Positions 1 to 10,848 of a stretch of DNA of 64,000 nucleotides are shown here, one piece after another. The stretch spans positions 1,860,001 to 1,924,000 of the forward strand of contig OY723253.1 of the NCBI GenBank assembly GCA_963210315.1, in the 5' to 3' direction. Positions within the stretch are counted from its first letter, which is position 1. Each line of letters opens with the position of its first letter. Below the pieces are notes generated by a model. That model made no database searches and was not told the origin of the DNA. It was given only the letters and a program-made list of their open reading frames with translations. A program made the translations under genes and the position numbers. Source of the stretch: Rhynchopus euleeides. Lineage: Eukaryota > Euglenozoa > Diplonemea > Diplonemida > Diplonemidae.

Positions 1-76
1 TTGCAGATTTGTGTGTCTCCAAAAAGAAAATCTCAAAAAAAACGAAAAATTTCCCCAAAAAAAAAGGGTGAAAAGT

Positions 77-170
77 AAGTACTACTATTCAACGGCCCAA
101 CGTGCCCCAGAGCCCCAAAAAAATAAGTACTACTATTCGGCTAAGTACTACTATTCAACTAAGTACGTTT
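77..170. repeat. Short repeat AAGTACTACTATTC, three copies plus a partial
   Basis: Copies of a 14-bp unit lie at 77-90, 125-138 and 143-156, with a partial copy starting near 161. They resemble the sub-terminal repeats seen in the MITE-like elements of this window and may be the inner end of an element that began before the window. Just downstream (about 170-182) is a TTTGACCCCCCCCC tract like the ends of the long-TIR elements at 5468 and 34912. Confidence 0.6.
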
Positions 171-180
171 ATTTGACCCC

Positions 181-832
181 CCCCTGTAACCCATAACCAA
201 GAAAGAGATGGCGATGTTGTGTTGATGCCCGAAACCGCCACCCCACCCCCACCCCCCCCACCCGGTGGTTGCGGCCTCCTTAGTCTACACGTTGTGCTCC
301 TCCGGCTGTCGACGGGCTGGCCTGAATACCCCACGGGTGTTCTTGGCGAGGGTGTCTCGATTCCATTTCCCCTGCCACCACACCGGCACTGCCCGAGAGT
401 GCACGACACTCTGACACACACTGTGAAGCTCTTCCTCACACACAACACGTACCGCACCTAACAGGAATGATCGCGTGACCGAAGGACACTCCGTGGAAGC
501 GGCTGGCTGCCGAGTCGAGAAGTATTTTTTTGTATTTGAAATGCATCCAACAGCGAATGCTTTTAGTTTATTTACAACGACACCCTTCCACTGGCTTGTT
601 GTAGTGCAGTTTAGCCCCCTGACCTCCACCCACCCAGATGGTATACAACGTTGTGGCCATCATGGCATGCCAAGAGATGCAGATGGCCCACGGATAACGA
701 AAGCGCCTCTCTTGGATGCCGATTTGCGCGCGTTGTCCGCCCTCGCGGGCCCCGGTTGCATTTTTTTCCCCTTTTTTCAAAAAGGGCGTACTGTGATGTC
801 ATGGTTGCCTTGCCAACGTGGAGGAAAACGCA
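181..832. other. Non-coding spacer
   Basis: I see no supportable gene here. The open frames are short, proline-rich and lie on poly-C or CA-rich sequence, with no recognisable domain or G/C-ending codon pattern of the kind seen in the real genes of this window. Confidence 0.6.
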
Positions 833-1165
833 TACCGTATACGTAAATATTTTGGAACGTAAATATTATGGAACGTAAATATTTTGGAACGCTGGTGGGT
901 TGGCGTTCCAGATTTTTTTCGTTCCATAATATTTACAGGGCTTTCTGCGACTCGGGGACTTGGACCAGGTGATCGGACGGCATGCAGAGTCCCTGACGGG
1001 ACCTACTCGTGCACTTTTCGCGCGATTCCTGACGCAAGCCGTCCTCACCACCGAGTCCCCAACTGGCCCTGTAAATATTTTGGAACGTAAATATTATGGA
1101 ACGGACCGGCCAAAAATGGGCCCGTTCCATAATATTTACGTTCCATAATATTTACGTATACGGTA
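833..1165. mobile_element. MITE-like element, TIR TACCGTATACGTAAATATT (copy 1)
   Basis: The ends are perfect inverted repeats starting TACCGTATACGTAAATATT, followed inward by a 16-17 bp sub-terminal unit, CGTTCCATAATATTTA, repeated in both orientations. The core of about 190 bp is non-coding. A second copy in inverse orientation lies at 16638-16986 and is nearly identical apart from roughly one extra 16-bp unit. The outermost TA is likely the duplicated target (see the second copy, where the empty site can be read). No transposase is present, so it would be non-autonomous. Confidence 0.85.
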
Positions 1166-1584
1166 TTTTAAAAAAAACGTTGTGCGCAGCAGCGCAAAAA
1201 AAAAACAAAAAAACAAACAAAGGGGGCCCTCGCTACGAGTCACTGTGAGTCACGAGTCGTCAGTTTTCAGCCAAACATGGCTGACTTCTCACACGGTGGA
1301 CTCCAGCGGCCCTAGCGGGAGTCTGGGAGCGGGAGTCTGAGCGGGTGTCAAAGACTCCCGCTAGCGGGAGTCTGACTCCCCCTAGCGGGAGTCTTTTCAC
1401 CTATTTTCATTCATTTTTCCCATGATATAGTTACAGTCTACTGGCGTGGGGGGTAAAATCATGGTGGAAGAGGGATGGGGAGGGGCTTGTTTTGCTTCTG
1501 TCAGTTTCCCCGGACTCTGGACTACCTACCTATCCTCCTGGTAGCGGCTGCACCTGCGGAGGTGAGCGGTTAGAATTTGAGGTG

Positions 1585-2445
1585 TCAAAGTGCGGCCATC
1601 GCCTGTCGTAGTTGTGTTACACCTTGGGCAAGACAAGCCATCCTGCAGGCCTCATCTTCTTCGTCAGAACTGTCATCCCCCTCCTGCTGTGCGCGTTGGT
1701 CAAGCGTGCTCAAAGTCGCCTCGGATGACACGAATGGTGTGAAAGTCGCCCCCAGCGGGATTGGCATTTTGCACAAGCAGAGCGATAATTTGCGGTGTCC
1801 TTCGGGGAACCGGAACAGGAAGTAGGGCGCGCTGATGGGTTCAACGAAGTCCTGTGTGTTGCAGTGCACAAACCCCTTCTGCAGCTGTGTCAACTGTGTG
1901 CAAAGAACATACACAGCCAATCTATGAGCGTGTCGGGTGTGCAGACACGGACACAGAATGACTTCTCTATACCCGAGGATCCCGTCCTGCGACAGGTGCG
2001 CAACCTTCCAAGGCATGCCCGATGCGCTCTCTTCTGCCATCGCAAGATCTCTCTCGTAAGTTGCGGAGCTGGCGATTGTAACGGCATCTTTCTTGCGATG
2101 TCCGTTCTCTGCTTCTTCAAATTCGTCGTTGTTCTGCAGAGGCACTGCATCTTCTGGAGCCCACCAATGATGGAGACTGTGTACGTAGGCATTGCGCGTT
2201 GATCCCTTTTCGGCATGCTCCATCAACCAGTGAAATATATGCCCTGAGATCCGAGCACGCAAGAAGGGAATCCGGGCTGACTCATCCTTGCATCCCCAGA
2301 AGCGCCAGGGGATGTCTGCATACCGGAAATGCATGAGGTCTGCAAGGGAGACAAAGAGGTAGCGGAACAAGCCCTTGTAGGTGTGTCCTGTGACAGGCAA
2401 GCACGACCTTCCGGAACTGAGCACCTGTCCCATGCTGCGACACAT
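1585..2445 (-). CDS. Hypothetical 286-aa protein inside inverted-repeat element
   Basis: A single uninterrupted frame of 286 residues starts at ATG 2445. The composition looks like a real globular protein: aromatic-rich N-terminal half (several W, F and H), a mixed middle, and an acidic patch (DDSSDEEDE) near the C-terminus. I see no signal peptide, transmembrane helix or named domain and do not recognise the family. Its position between the two long inverted repeats at 1222 and 3943 suggests it is cargo or an enzyme of that element. A 5' exon could be missing, since a small basic ORF (3514-3651) lies upstream on the same strand. GC at third positions is lower than in the conserved genes of this window. 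Confidence 0.5.
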   Translation of the reverse strand: MCRSMGQVLSSGRSCLPVTGHTYKGLFRYLFVSLADLMHFRYADIPWRFWGCKDESARIPFLRARISGHIFHWLMEHAEKGSTRNAYVHSLHHWWAPEDAVPLQNNDEFEEAENGHRKKDAVTIASSATYERDLAMAEESASGMPWKVAHLSQDGILGYREVILCPCLHTRHAHRLAVYVLCTQLTQLQKGFVHCNTQDFVEPISAPYFLFRFPEGHRKLSLCLCKMPIPLGATFTPFVSSEATLSTLDQRAQQEGDDSSDEEDEACRMACLAQGVTQLRQAMAAL

Positions 2446-2639
2446 TCAGTGCAAGGTTTGTACAGGTCTTGTCGAATATTTTTTTGTTGTCTCATCCAGT
2501 ACCCTGATCAGCCGCATGGCGAGCCCCTTGCAGTCATGGAGTGCTGGGGTGACGTAGCGGGCATTGGGAAGCACACCTGCCAAGAGGGAGGGGTAGCCAG
2601 CCTCTTTCATCTCAGAGAGAGTCAGGTGCGGGTATCGAT

Positions 2640-3032
2640 CGCTTCGATAGTGCCGGCAAGAAGGTCAAGACGGCAAGCAGCATCCCCAACGAGCTTGAGG
2701 TGTTGGAGGTGGTCCCCGGGGAGATCGCTAGCGCGCAGCCGACCACGGTGACGTACCGGCTGACAGCCTCGTCTAGTGCTGCGAAGGGGCCCGATCAGCA
2801 GTCCGCAAAGTACGAGACGCAAGCCGCTCGGTTCCATGGCAGTCGCGTGCTGAAGTGGGTCGTGACAGGGACGACATTTCTGGCAGGTTGGGCCAGCTCC
2901 TGCGCGGGCTCAGGGAGGAAGGCACTCCCGTGGATGCCCCTTCCTGGCTAGGGCTGGCTCGTGTGCTTCGCCCTCTGGACTGTATCCAGCAGCTTGCTCG
3001 TCGCTACCCATCCGGTCGGGCGTGGTGGTAGA
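2640..3032 (+). pseudogene. Decayed coding patch in inverted-repeat element
   Basis: Two overlapping plus-strand frames look coding by codon choice. The first runs from about 2650 to the stop at 2949-2951. The second, in another frame, runs from about 2776 to a stop at 3030-3032 and includes the leucine/arginine-rich segment LGQLLRGLREEG. The hand-over between frames near 2880 suggests one ancestral ORF broken by an indel, or two short genes. Minus-strand frames also overlap part of it, so the strand is uncertain. I do not recognise the product. Confidence 0.3.
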
Positions 3033-3513
3033 CTGTGACACGCAATGACCGTCGTTGCGAGGCACTGCAGCACAGCAGCAACAGCAGGCGGACATCCGGT
3101 GAGGGCACGTGACGCACCTTCCTTCAGGTGTGCCCAGTACTCCCCTGCCACCTTTGCACTCCTTTTTGGCATTGTCTCGTCTCCGAGACTCCTGGTGGGT
3201 GATGCTATGTCTCGGGACAATATGAAGGCAAAGACAACTATTCCTGTAATATTCCCATTCTGGGGTGGTGGGGAAGGGGTCGCCCCCCCCCTCTCCCTCT
3301 GGGGTTTTTCCCTTCAAAAACCGCATTCTCGCATTGTTTGAGTGCATCCGGACCTCATACTTTTTCTCTCGCCAAAAATAGTGGGAAAAAAACCCCATTA
3401 CTCCTTGGACCACTGAAGGAAAAAGGTGGGTAAATTTATTTCCCCCCCTCTTGATAACTTTTGAGTAAATTTTTTCGGGATCCTGGATCCCTCAATAGTC
3501 AATAGTATTTAGC

Positions 3514-3651
3514 CTACCGGCTGGGGAAGGCCGTGCAAAAATCATGCACAATGTTCGTCGCCTCCGCAGCCTCGGGACTCTCTGCGCTCTTCTTCTTCTT
3601 AATCGACTTTGCCGCCGGCTTCGCTGCCGGCTTCGTTGTCGTCTTCCCCAT
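3514..3651 (-). CDS. Small basic ORF or first exon (45 aa)
   Basis: ATG at 3651 opens a 45-residue frame whose first half is a lysine/alanine-rich tail (KPAAKPAAKSIKKKK), like the tails of chromatin or nucleolar proteins. It ends at TAG 3514-3516. The stop overlaps a possible splice donor (CCG|GTAGGC), so this may be the first exon of a longer minus-strand gene in the same inverted-repeat element. No partner exon could be joined with confidence. Confidence 0.3.
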   Translation of the reverse strand: MGKTTTKPAAKPAAKSIKKKKSAESPEAAEATNIVHDFCTAFPSR

Positions 3652-4232
3652 TTTTGTGAATCAGGTCTGCGAGCTGGGATGGGTGGAAACGTCCGTTTCG
3701 TTTGGTGTGGCTGTACTTCAGTGACGAGTGCCACATTGCATAGGTATCATGGGAAAAATGAGTGAAAATAGGTGAAAAGACTCCCGCTAGGGGGAGTCAG
3801 ACTCCCCCTAGCGGGAGTATAGACTCCCGCTAGCGGGAGTTGGACTCCCCCTAGTTGAGACTCCCGAAAAGGGTTACCCTACCCCCGCTGGAGTCCACCG
3901 TGCACTTTTTCTCACTCAGTCACACTTGGTAGCGAGGGCCCCCAAAACCAACAAAAACAGCAACACAGAATTGATCATGATGAAAAGGGAAGAAAAGGCG
4001 GCGCACTGCAATGCACCGCCGAAACACACATGTGGTGTGGGCCACAGCCACCCCCACACCCCCCCCACTCCCGCCTCCCTACCTCTCCCCTGCCTCGGGA
4101 GCCGCAGCGCCACTGCACCAGCATTCTGCATGCGGGTAAAATAGGGGCATGCGCTCTGCAGAATCTCTTGCAGAACCCGGGCCCTCTCAGGGAGGGACAG
4201 TGCAGGTGTGGTAGATCCCACACACACACACA

Positions 4233-4595
4233 CAAGCCCTCAAGACTCTTGAAGCGGCCTGACTATTTAGTGTCTTCGTCGCAGCAAGGGGGCGATATAT
4301 ACCACCCTTTTTATTGATTTCACGTGTCAGTGTTTGACTTTTTCGCAACTTCATTTCTTCCTTTTCTCCCTCTCCAACCCCACCCGTGACACCACCAGGG
4401 TTTAGCTAGCCCTGGTCCGATTATCCCCGGTTCTTCGCTGAAGAGACGCGGCCGGGGGGAGGGGTACGAAGAGTACGCGTCGAAACCGGTGTCACGTCGT
4501 GTTGGGGAATCCTTCGGGAGTGCGATACTGAAGGGGAGGTGCTACTGCCCGTGCAGGGCGACACCGCCTTAAAACTTTATAACCACACACAAACC
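4233..4595 (+). mobile_element. SINE-like repeat, copy A
   Basis: Copy A of a roughly 360-bp sequence found three times in the window (also 5031-5395 and, 5'-truncated, 40019-40295). It starts CAAGCCCTCAAGACTC, contains GATATATACC, a T/C-rich stretch and then a strongly foldable block: GTGACACC and GGTGTCAC close an outer stem, GACGCG and CGCGTC an inner stem, and CAGGG...CCCTG a hairpin. It ends CCTTAAAACTT, then ATAACC and a (CA)n tail. A variable 5' end and a simple-repeat tail are typical of SINEs. I see no convincing pol III A/B boxes, so the source RNA is unknown. Confidence 0.6.
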
Positions 4596-5030
4596 CTCTA
4601 TTCCCCCAGGCCTGATGAGCAATCCCCCCTGCCTCATGTTGTGACTTCCTTTCTACCTTGCACAAAACATCCCATTTGCCCCTTTACTTCCTTCGAAAGT
4701 GTTGTGACTACCCCCCCTTCCCCACCCCTCGGGAGTGCCACTCCTCTGGTGGTTAAAAGTGACCCGCCGTTGTGCCTTCGGCATCTGTTGCGTGTGCCGT
4801 CGTATTCTTCCTATGCACTAGTTATAGCTATCCGGGGGCGGCCTGCTGTCGCACCAGTGGGCTGCCCCACCTCTGCACCCTCGGTTTTAAGATGTTCACC
4901 ACAGCGGAGAATGATCCCCTTCTCTGTGGCGATCGAGCCAAGCTGGACGAGGTTCGCCTTCGGGCGAAGGTCATGTGGGCGGACAAAAGGTGCCTGCTCC
5001 TGAGACTCATCAGCAACCTGTTTCTTCCTT

Positions 5031-5395
5031 CAAGCCCTCAAGACTCTTGAAGCGGCCTGACTATTTAGTGTCTTCGTCGCAGCAAGGGGGCGATATATAC
5101 CACCCTTTTTATTGATTTCACGTGTCAGTGTTTGACTTTTTCGCAACTTCATTTCTTCCTTTTTCTCCCTCTCCAACCCCACCCGTGACACCACCAGGGT
5201 TTAGCTAGCCCTGGTCCGATTATCCCCGGTTCTTCGCTGAAGAGACGCGGCCGGGGGGAGGGGTACGAAGAGTACGCGTCGAAACCGGTGTCACGTCGTG
5301 TTGGGGAATCCTTCGGGAGTGCGATACTGAAGGGGAGGTGCTACTGCCCGTGCAGGGCGACACCGCCTTAAAACTTCATAACCACACACACACAC
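5031..5395 (+). mobile_element. SINE-like repeat, copy B
   Basis: Nearly identical to copy A, 798 bp upstream in the same orientation. Differences seen by eye are single bases, for example one extra T in the T/C tract, and a longer (CA)n tail here. The 435 bp between the copies (4596-5030) hold no supportable gene. Confidence 0.6.
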
Positions 5396-5467
5396 ACGCG
5401 CGGATGCAGTTCAAAAAAAAGCAGAAGAGGGCGTTCTCTCTCTCCCCACCCCCCCCCCCCCCCCCTA

Positions 5468-6615
5468 GGGGGGGTCAAATGCCACCCTTTTACGTGGACA
5501 AACACGATTTTTCAAAAAACCGGCGCAGAGGCCCCAAAGCCCCCGTAAACCCTCCAAACCCCCCCAGATCGGTCCGGAAACCCATCGAACCCCACTTTTC
5601 CACCATTCCGGGCACCTCAGGTGCCCGAATTGGGGTACCTAAATTTTGTGCCACCGTTTGGTACCGGACAGTGCCACTGTGTGGGAGGTTGGAAAAGAAA
5701 ATGCCCCAACACACCACATCTGAGGGTTGCAATGCATGTTGCTTGCCAACCACGTCATCCGGTGGGTGTCAGGCGCTATGTAGGTGGCATTAGCCAGGTC
5801 TTCGATGAGTTCTGGCTTGTATATGTACCTCCCTGCCACCATGCACCGGGAGGCTGCCTGTAGGTACGGAACAAGTCCAGATGGTCGTGTGATTCCTGTG
5901 CAGCAGTGCTCCACAACCGGGATGTGTTGACAACGACTGTTGCAACACGAGCTGTACATTCCGGGAACACACGAAGTGCGCTGTCGTGGTACCCATTGTG
6001 CCAGAATTGGTAGTTGCTGCGGTCTACTTTGCCTGGCCCAAGAGCACTGGTACTGAACGGTGCAATATGCGTGGCGAGGTGAATGCAACGGAAGGGCGCA
6101 AAGTCAATACAGCTCTCGGATGGCGGGTGGTGGTGCCACTAGTGTGTGACGTTCACTCGAGGATACAACGCATCACAATGAATCAGCAACCGTGGACCGA
6201 GTACAATACGCTCTCTGTGGCTGGTGTGGGGGACAAAGGCAGTGCCTGTGCCGCAGGCAGGGAGGTACATATACAAGCCAGAACACATCGAAGACCTGGC
6301 TCATGCCACCTACATAGCGCCTGACACCCACCGGATGACGTGGTTGGCAAGCAACATGCATTGCAACCCTCAGATGTGGTGTGTTGGGGCATTTTCTTTT
6401 CCAACCTCCCACACAGTGGCACTGTCCGGTACCAAACGGTGGCACAAAATTTAGGTACCCCAATTCGGGCACCTGAGGTGCCCGGAATGGTGGAAAAGTG
6501 GGGTTCGATGGGTTTCCGGACCGATCTGGGGGGGTTTGGAGGGTTTACGGGGGCTTTGGGGCCTCTGCGCCGGTTTTTTGAAAAATCGTGTTTGTCACCC
6601 CCATTTGACCCCCCC
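5468..6615. mobile_element. Long-TIR palindromic element, TIR GGGGGGGTCAAATG (copy 1)
   Basis: Flanked by TA on both sides (5466-5467 and 6616-6617). The arms are inverted repeats of roughly 370 bp, beginning GGGGGGGTCAAATGCC, so each arm reads the same in opposite directions. A central segment of about 400 bp is not palindromic. A second copy lies at 34912-36059. The open frames in the arms (about 85 aa) are mirror images of each other and look like by-products of the repeat, not genes. No transposase was recognised. Confidence 0.8.
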
Positions 6616-6617
6616 TA

Positions 6618-9600
6618 CCCCCCCCCCCCCCCCCCGCCCTCCCTCTTCCCCTCTTCACCCACCCACCCCTCCACCTCGCCCTGCCCCCACCCCTTCCAAT
6701 ATGTACGAATGAACCAAAAAAACAGAAGAGTGACAAAAAGGCCCTCCACACAGGTGCCAGATGAGCAGATGTGAGTTGTGTCTAAGACTCCGGGATTTAC
6801 GGCGAAAGACGGTGGGTTTATAAAGCACCATGAGGGGCCTGCCTGACTGTTGTGTCAAACTGTTAAACTGTGTCACTTTTCTTTTGCGGCCAGTTTTGTG
6901 GGGGGGGGGGGGGGGCGGTTTCACCAATCCTCACCCCCCCCCTTTTTTCTGCAGTTCTGAGCGAAGGTCACCTCATGGCATGCCTTTGTTTCACCGTTGC
7001 TTCCTGTGGGGGGGGGAGAGGGGAGTTCCTGAGATTCCGAAAGTTGGACACAACCTCTGCAGAAAGAGAGGGGGAGGGGAAGGGGGTGAGAGAGGGGGGG
7101 GGGGGGGGCTGTATCCAAGGTGCCCAGGATATTGTGGGATATCCCTCAAACGCTGGATATCCCGCACGCTTTCCTGCCACCGTGAGTCTTGTGTTTTACC
7201 CTTCTCCTTAAGATGGGCCTCCCCTCCATTCACCGACATCCCAGCTGCCTACCCCGCTTTTTTTTTCAGCAATCGAAAACAGAATATTCGCCAGAAAATT
7301 TTGGTTCTGTGTGCCCCGATGCCCTGGCTGCAGGGAGGGGGTGGCACGGCACTGCATACCACTGATGTTCTGTCGCATTGCTGCGCATTCGATCCAGACA
7401 AAACCTCTGGAGACCCACCGGATGGCAAAAAGGGAGTGAGGGGGTGGTGGTGGTGGTGGGTGAATGCATGGAAACTGCCACCATCCCCTCCCCATGCCCG
7501 CCTCCGTCAGACCGGAGTGGTGCCAGCAAAGCAAAACACCCCCCTCCCCCCCTCCAATTGAACAATAAATAAGTACGATAATGCATCCACTTCCTTACAG
7601 CCTTCTATCTATTTTCCTCTTTTCCCACCCCACACAACACACACACACACACCCCGAACGCCTTCTCACAAGGTATTGGGCACTCACTGCATTTTCTTGA
7701 GTAAAGGCCGACTCGCTGTGCCTAGATGATTTTTCTCAAAAAAAATTAAAATATCTGCTCTCTCACCTCCTCTCTCCTTCCTCAGGTGATGGCATGGGGG
7801 ATTGTGTGGCTGGCACGACTCCAAACTCAGCCGGAATATCAAACGAATAAAATACGTCAAAGAGGCAATGGGGCAGACGGCAAACACAACGAAAATTTTT
7901 ACAACGCGGCACACCCCTCCCCTCCCCTCGCCGTTCTACCGGCTTTCCTCCTGCAGCACGTTTCTCTTGGCAGTTGGGTAGTTTCTCGCTCACGGTCCCG
8001 ACGTATAGCGTGATCCAAAATTATAAAAAAAAGCTCTGAACGATTTGGAAGAAGCTTTTTTTTTGTTTTGGGCTTCCGTGACGTGAGTTGCGCATGATGA
8101 TCTCTCCTGTTGCAACCACCCCCGCTCCCCTGCCTCGGTTCACCGCCGCCCTGACGCACAGCTGTTGCAATGATGGACTCCCGCAATGCAGAGTGGTGTG
8201 GGTTTGCTACGGGGGTATGAATGTCGGGCTTGGATTTGACAGTCCTGCCCCCTCCCAAGCCCCACAAGCTCCCAGGGGATGTCCGGAGCTCTTCAGCACA
8301 GCTGTTGCAATGATGGACTCCCGCATCGCAGAGTGGAGTTGGTTTCCTGCCGTGGGTCTGAAGGGCAGGACATGTCGCTGCGACACTTTCCAAAAAACAT
8401 ATATCCGTGTGTGTTGAGTGGGGGTAAGTCATCAGAGTCCGCTCGGTGCCACCTCCACGAAAACAAAACAAGATTACCGTGTGTGTGCTTGGGGGGGAGG
8501 GGGGGGAAGGGGGGCAGGGGAGGCGGCTACATGCCACATTTCGCTGCCGGCGCCAAAAGCGCCCCGATCTTTCGGTGAAACCGCCGCCCCTCCATCCCCA
8601 CCCACCCACCCCACCCCACCCCACCCCCCACCCTGCCTCACCTTGCCTCGTCATTACCTACACCTTGCTTCGTCCTCCTTCCTCCTCTTCCTCCCGCCTC
8701 CGCTCCGCCCACCCGATACTCATCCGGAGCCCCCCATGGCCCCCCCTGCCAAAAAGCCTCTTCCGGAAGCGGCAAGAGCAAAGTGTCTGTTGGTGCCCCT
8801 GAAAAAATCGGTAATAAGAACTGTGGAAGGACTACGTAAATCGGCCTCTTCAGGGGGTACACCACTGTGTACAATTTTTTTCGTTCACGAGAAGCTGTGG
8901 TTTTGTTTCCGTGGCGCGATGATGGGCGCCAGACTTCAAGAGCTGAGTCTGCGGAAAAGGTGGGTTGTGTGACAACATGAACTCGTGTGTGTACTGCCGA
9001 GCTTTGGATCGGCGGGTGTGTGTGACTGTGTGCAACATGTAAAAACAAGACGGTCCGTTCGAAAATAGTATCCCCACCAACGCACGTTGCTTCTTACCCT
9101 CCGTTGCTCCTACCCCTTTTGGGGGGAAAACATTGGGTTCTTTCGAACGATTTTGATGAACTGTTCATAATCGTTCGAAGCTAGGGGTAGTTTCTTTGGG
9201 AAACCCGGAGGGATGCTGACACAAGAGGGGTATGTGCCGTTTTTTGCTCTTGTTGGGTGTCCACAAGAGAGTGCCTAGAGGGGCCCAGCCCCCATCACTG
9301 CATCGCAGCAACAAGGATCGCCCGGTTAGGGGAGTGAGACATGCTGAACTGAACTGACACCCGACCCCCCCTCCCACCACCCCTCTCCATTCCCTTTTCA
9401 TCCAACGTCTGCACGTTGACCCGAGCATTTTTTTTGTCTGCCCCTTCTCCTTTACGCATCTTCTCACGCCCCGACACGACAGAACCCCATGCGATCTTTC
9501 AGTGTGAATGGAGGAGAGAGGGCTTCGCGACGGTGCCAAGAGGTGGTGCGCTTTTTTTGGTGGCATTTCATCTACCTTGTCAGAAGAATGCTGAACCTTT

Positions 9601-10750
9601 CCCAAAAAGTTGCCAAACCTTTTGTTTTATTTTTTTGCTGAAGACCACCCAAAGGAGTATCAGCGCCACTAACAAGACATCTCTCACACCTGTCCTGCGG
9701 TGGGGCTGTATGGGGATCCCGAGCATTCCAATTTTTCAAAAAAGATTGATCCGAATTCAAAGGGCATCCCCTCCTCCTCCCCCCACCTCCTTTGCTTTGC
9801 CACCCACCTGCCCCCTCCAGCTGTGTGTGGGGGGATGGCCGCCCTACATGAATGGCATGCGCCATCTGTACCTTTTGTGTGCTCTGTCCCACCTCCACCC
9901 CCCACCCACCCCCCCCACGACCCGCCTCGTCCCACCCCCACCCCCTTCTTCTCTTTTGCCCTACCCTGAGTGAGAAGGCGTGGGAGGAGGGGCGGCGATT
10001 CGATCTTTCTCATGTGAAACAGCAACGATGATTCCCAGGGTCGGTGTGGTGCCCCTTCCGTGGGTGGGGTCGGGGCTGGCGGGACGGGTGGAGGATCGGG
10101 GCGGCAAATTGCCAGTGGTCCTCAAGGTCTTCAGGGCCAGGCGTAGATGTCTGAGCCCCTACCACCCCCCTCCGGCCCCGCTTCGGTTCGGGTGTCTTTC
10201 GAATGGTAGAGCCCAAGAGGGTTCGGATACCAACCGTTCAAGTGCTGGAACAGGAGTGTGTTGTGCAACTCGTGATATCCCCCAAAAAAATGGTTCAAAA
10301 CCTGTAGCAGGTGTTGGTGCGCCCTGTATGGTGGGGTTTGCATCCAAGAGGTGGGTGGTGGAGGGAGGGAAAGGGGGGGGGTCGGTGAGTTCTGCACAAC
10401 TGCAAGATGTTCGCAGTGTGTGTGTGTGTGTTGTGGCTGTCGTGCATGCTTGGGCGATGCCCTTGGGGAGGGGAAGAGCAGCGTCAGGCCAGCCGAGCAA
10501 AAAAAAATACACAGTGCAGAGTGTGTGGTGTTCAGCAGATTGATGCGCCATGTTGTGAAGAAATGAAACCAAAAAAAATAGGCAACAAAATTTGTTGGCA
10601 GCAGCATCTGGGAGTCGAGACTTTCACGCAACCCCTCCCTTTGTCCCTCCCCCTTCCCCGGAGGCATTGTGAATGGAATTCTGGCGAAAAGACCTGCTGG
10701 TGTGTGCTTGGCCCTGCCCCCTCACGCCCCTTCCCCTACCCTACCTCCTC
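6618..10750. other. Long non-coding low-complexity spacer
   Basis: Poly-G and poly-C runs (for example 6610-6640, 6900-6916, 7090-7110), CA-rich tracts and C-rich pyrimidine stretches dominate. The apparent ORFs are proline- or glycine-rich and change frame at homopolymers. The only structured item I see is a direct repeat of about 40 bp around 8158 and 8298. No tRNA or rRNA was recognised. Confidence 0.6.
8158..8340 (+). repeat. 40-bp direct repeat pair
   Basis: CACAGCTGTTGCAATGATGG followed by ACTCCCGCA and GCAGAGTGG occurs at about 8158-8200 and again at about 8297-8338, 140 bp apart, with a few mismatches. It looks like a local duplication in otherwise simple sequence. Confidence 0.6.
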
Positions 10751-10770
10751 GAGATCCCACCCTGCCCTCT

Positions 10771-10798
10771 TGCAACGGAGTGCTGTTGTGCTCCGTTG
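10771..10798 (+). promoter_or_regulatory. Leader hairpin CAACGGAG...CTCCGTTG
   Basis: An 8-bp perfect inverted repeat with a 10-nt loop lies about 50-75 bp before the start codon of the first array gene. It recurs before genes 2 and 3 (about 11533 and 12291) and is damaged in gene 4 (GATCCGATG instead of CTCCGTTG). After it, all copies carry CACCACA[T/C]CTACAGGTT, which also resembles a 3' splice site, so a spliced or trans-spliced leader is possible. Confidence 0.45.
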
Positions 10799-10848
10799 AT
10801 GTGCTGACACCACCACATCTACAGGTTGCCTTACAACAATACATTACC

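Larger units (their letters stand above)
1222..3943. mobile_element. Large inverted-repeat element with CTCCCGCTAGCGGGAG sub-repeats
   Basis: The two ends are inverted copies: the left starts GGGGGCCCTCGCTAC (1222) and the right ends GTAGCGAGGGCCCCC (3943). Inside each end lie a block containing CCACCGTG/CACGGTGG and several palindromic units of the form GACTCCCGCTAGCGGGAGTC (about 1310-1400 and 3777-3860). The interior holds a 286-aa ORF on the minus strand, a patch of plus-strand coding potential and a small basic minus-strand ORF. I cannot assign a superfamily: no DDE motif could be recognised and the target duplication is unclear because both flanks are A-rich. The related 28976-29500 element shares part of the sub-terminal sequence (TTCTCACACGGTGGAC). 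Confidence 0.7.

Noticed and set aside
4390..4500. Hammerhead-ribozyme-like motif (CTGAAGA ... GACGCG/CGCGTC stem ... GAAA) in the SINE-like repeat
   Set aside because: The core CTGANGA, stem II and GAAA are present, but no stem I closes next to CTGAAGA and the stem III strand lacks the required NUH cleavage triplet in the right place. CTGAAGA is better explained by a local TCTTC/GAAGA hairpin.
5490..6774. Mirror-image ORFs (about 85 aa, MVGKQHALQ...) in the palindromic elements
   Set aside because: They exist in both arms because the arms are inverted copies and show no conserved start context, domain or codon bias. They are by-products of the repeat.
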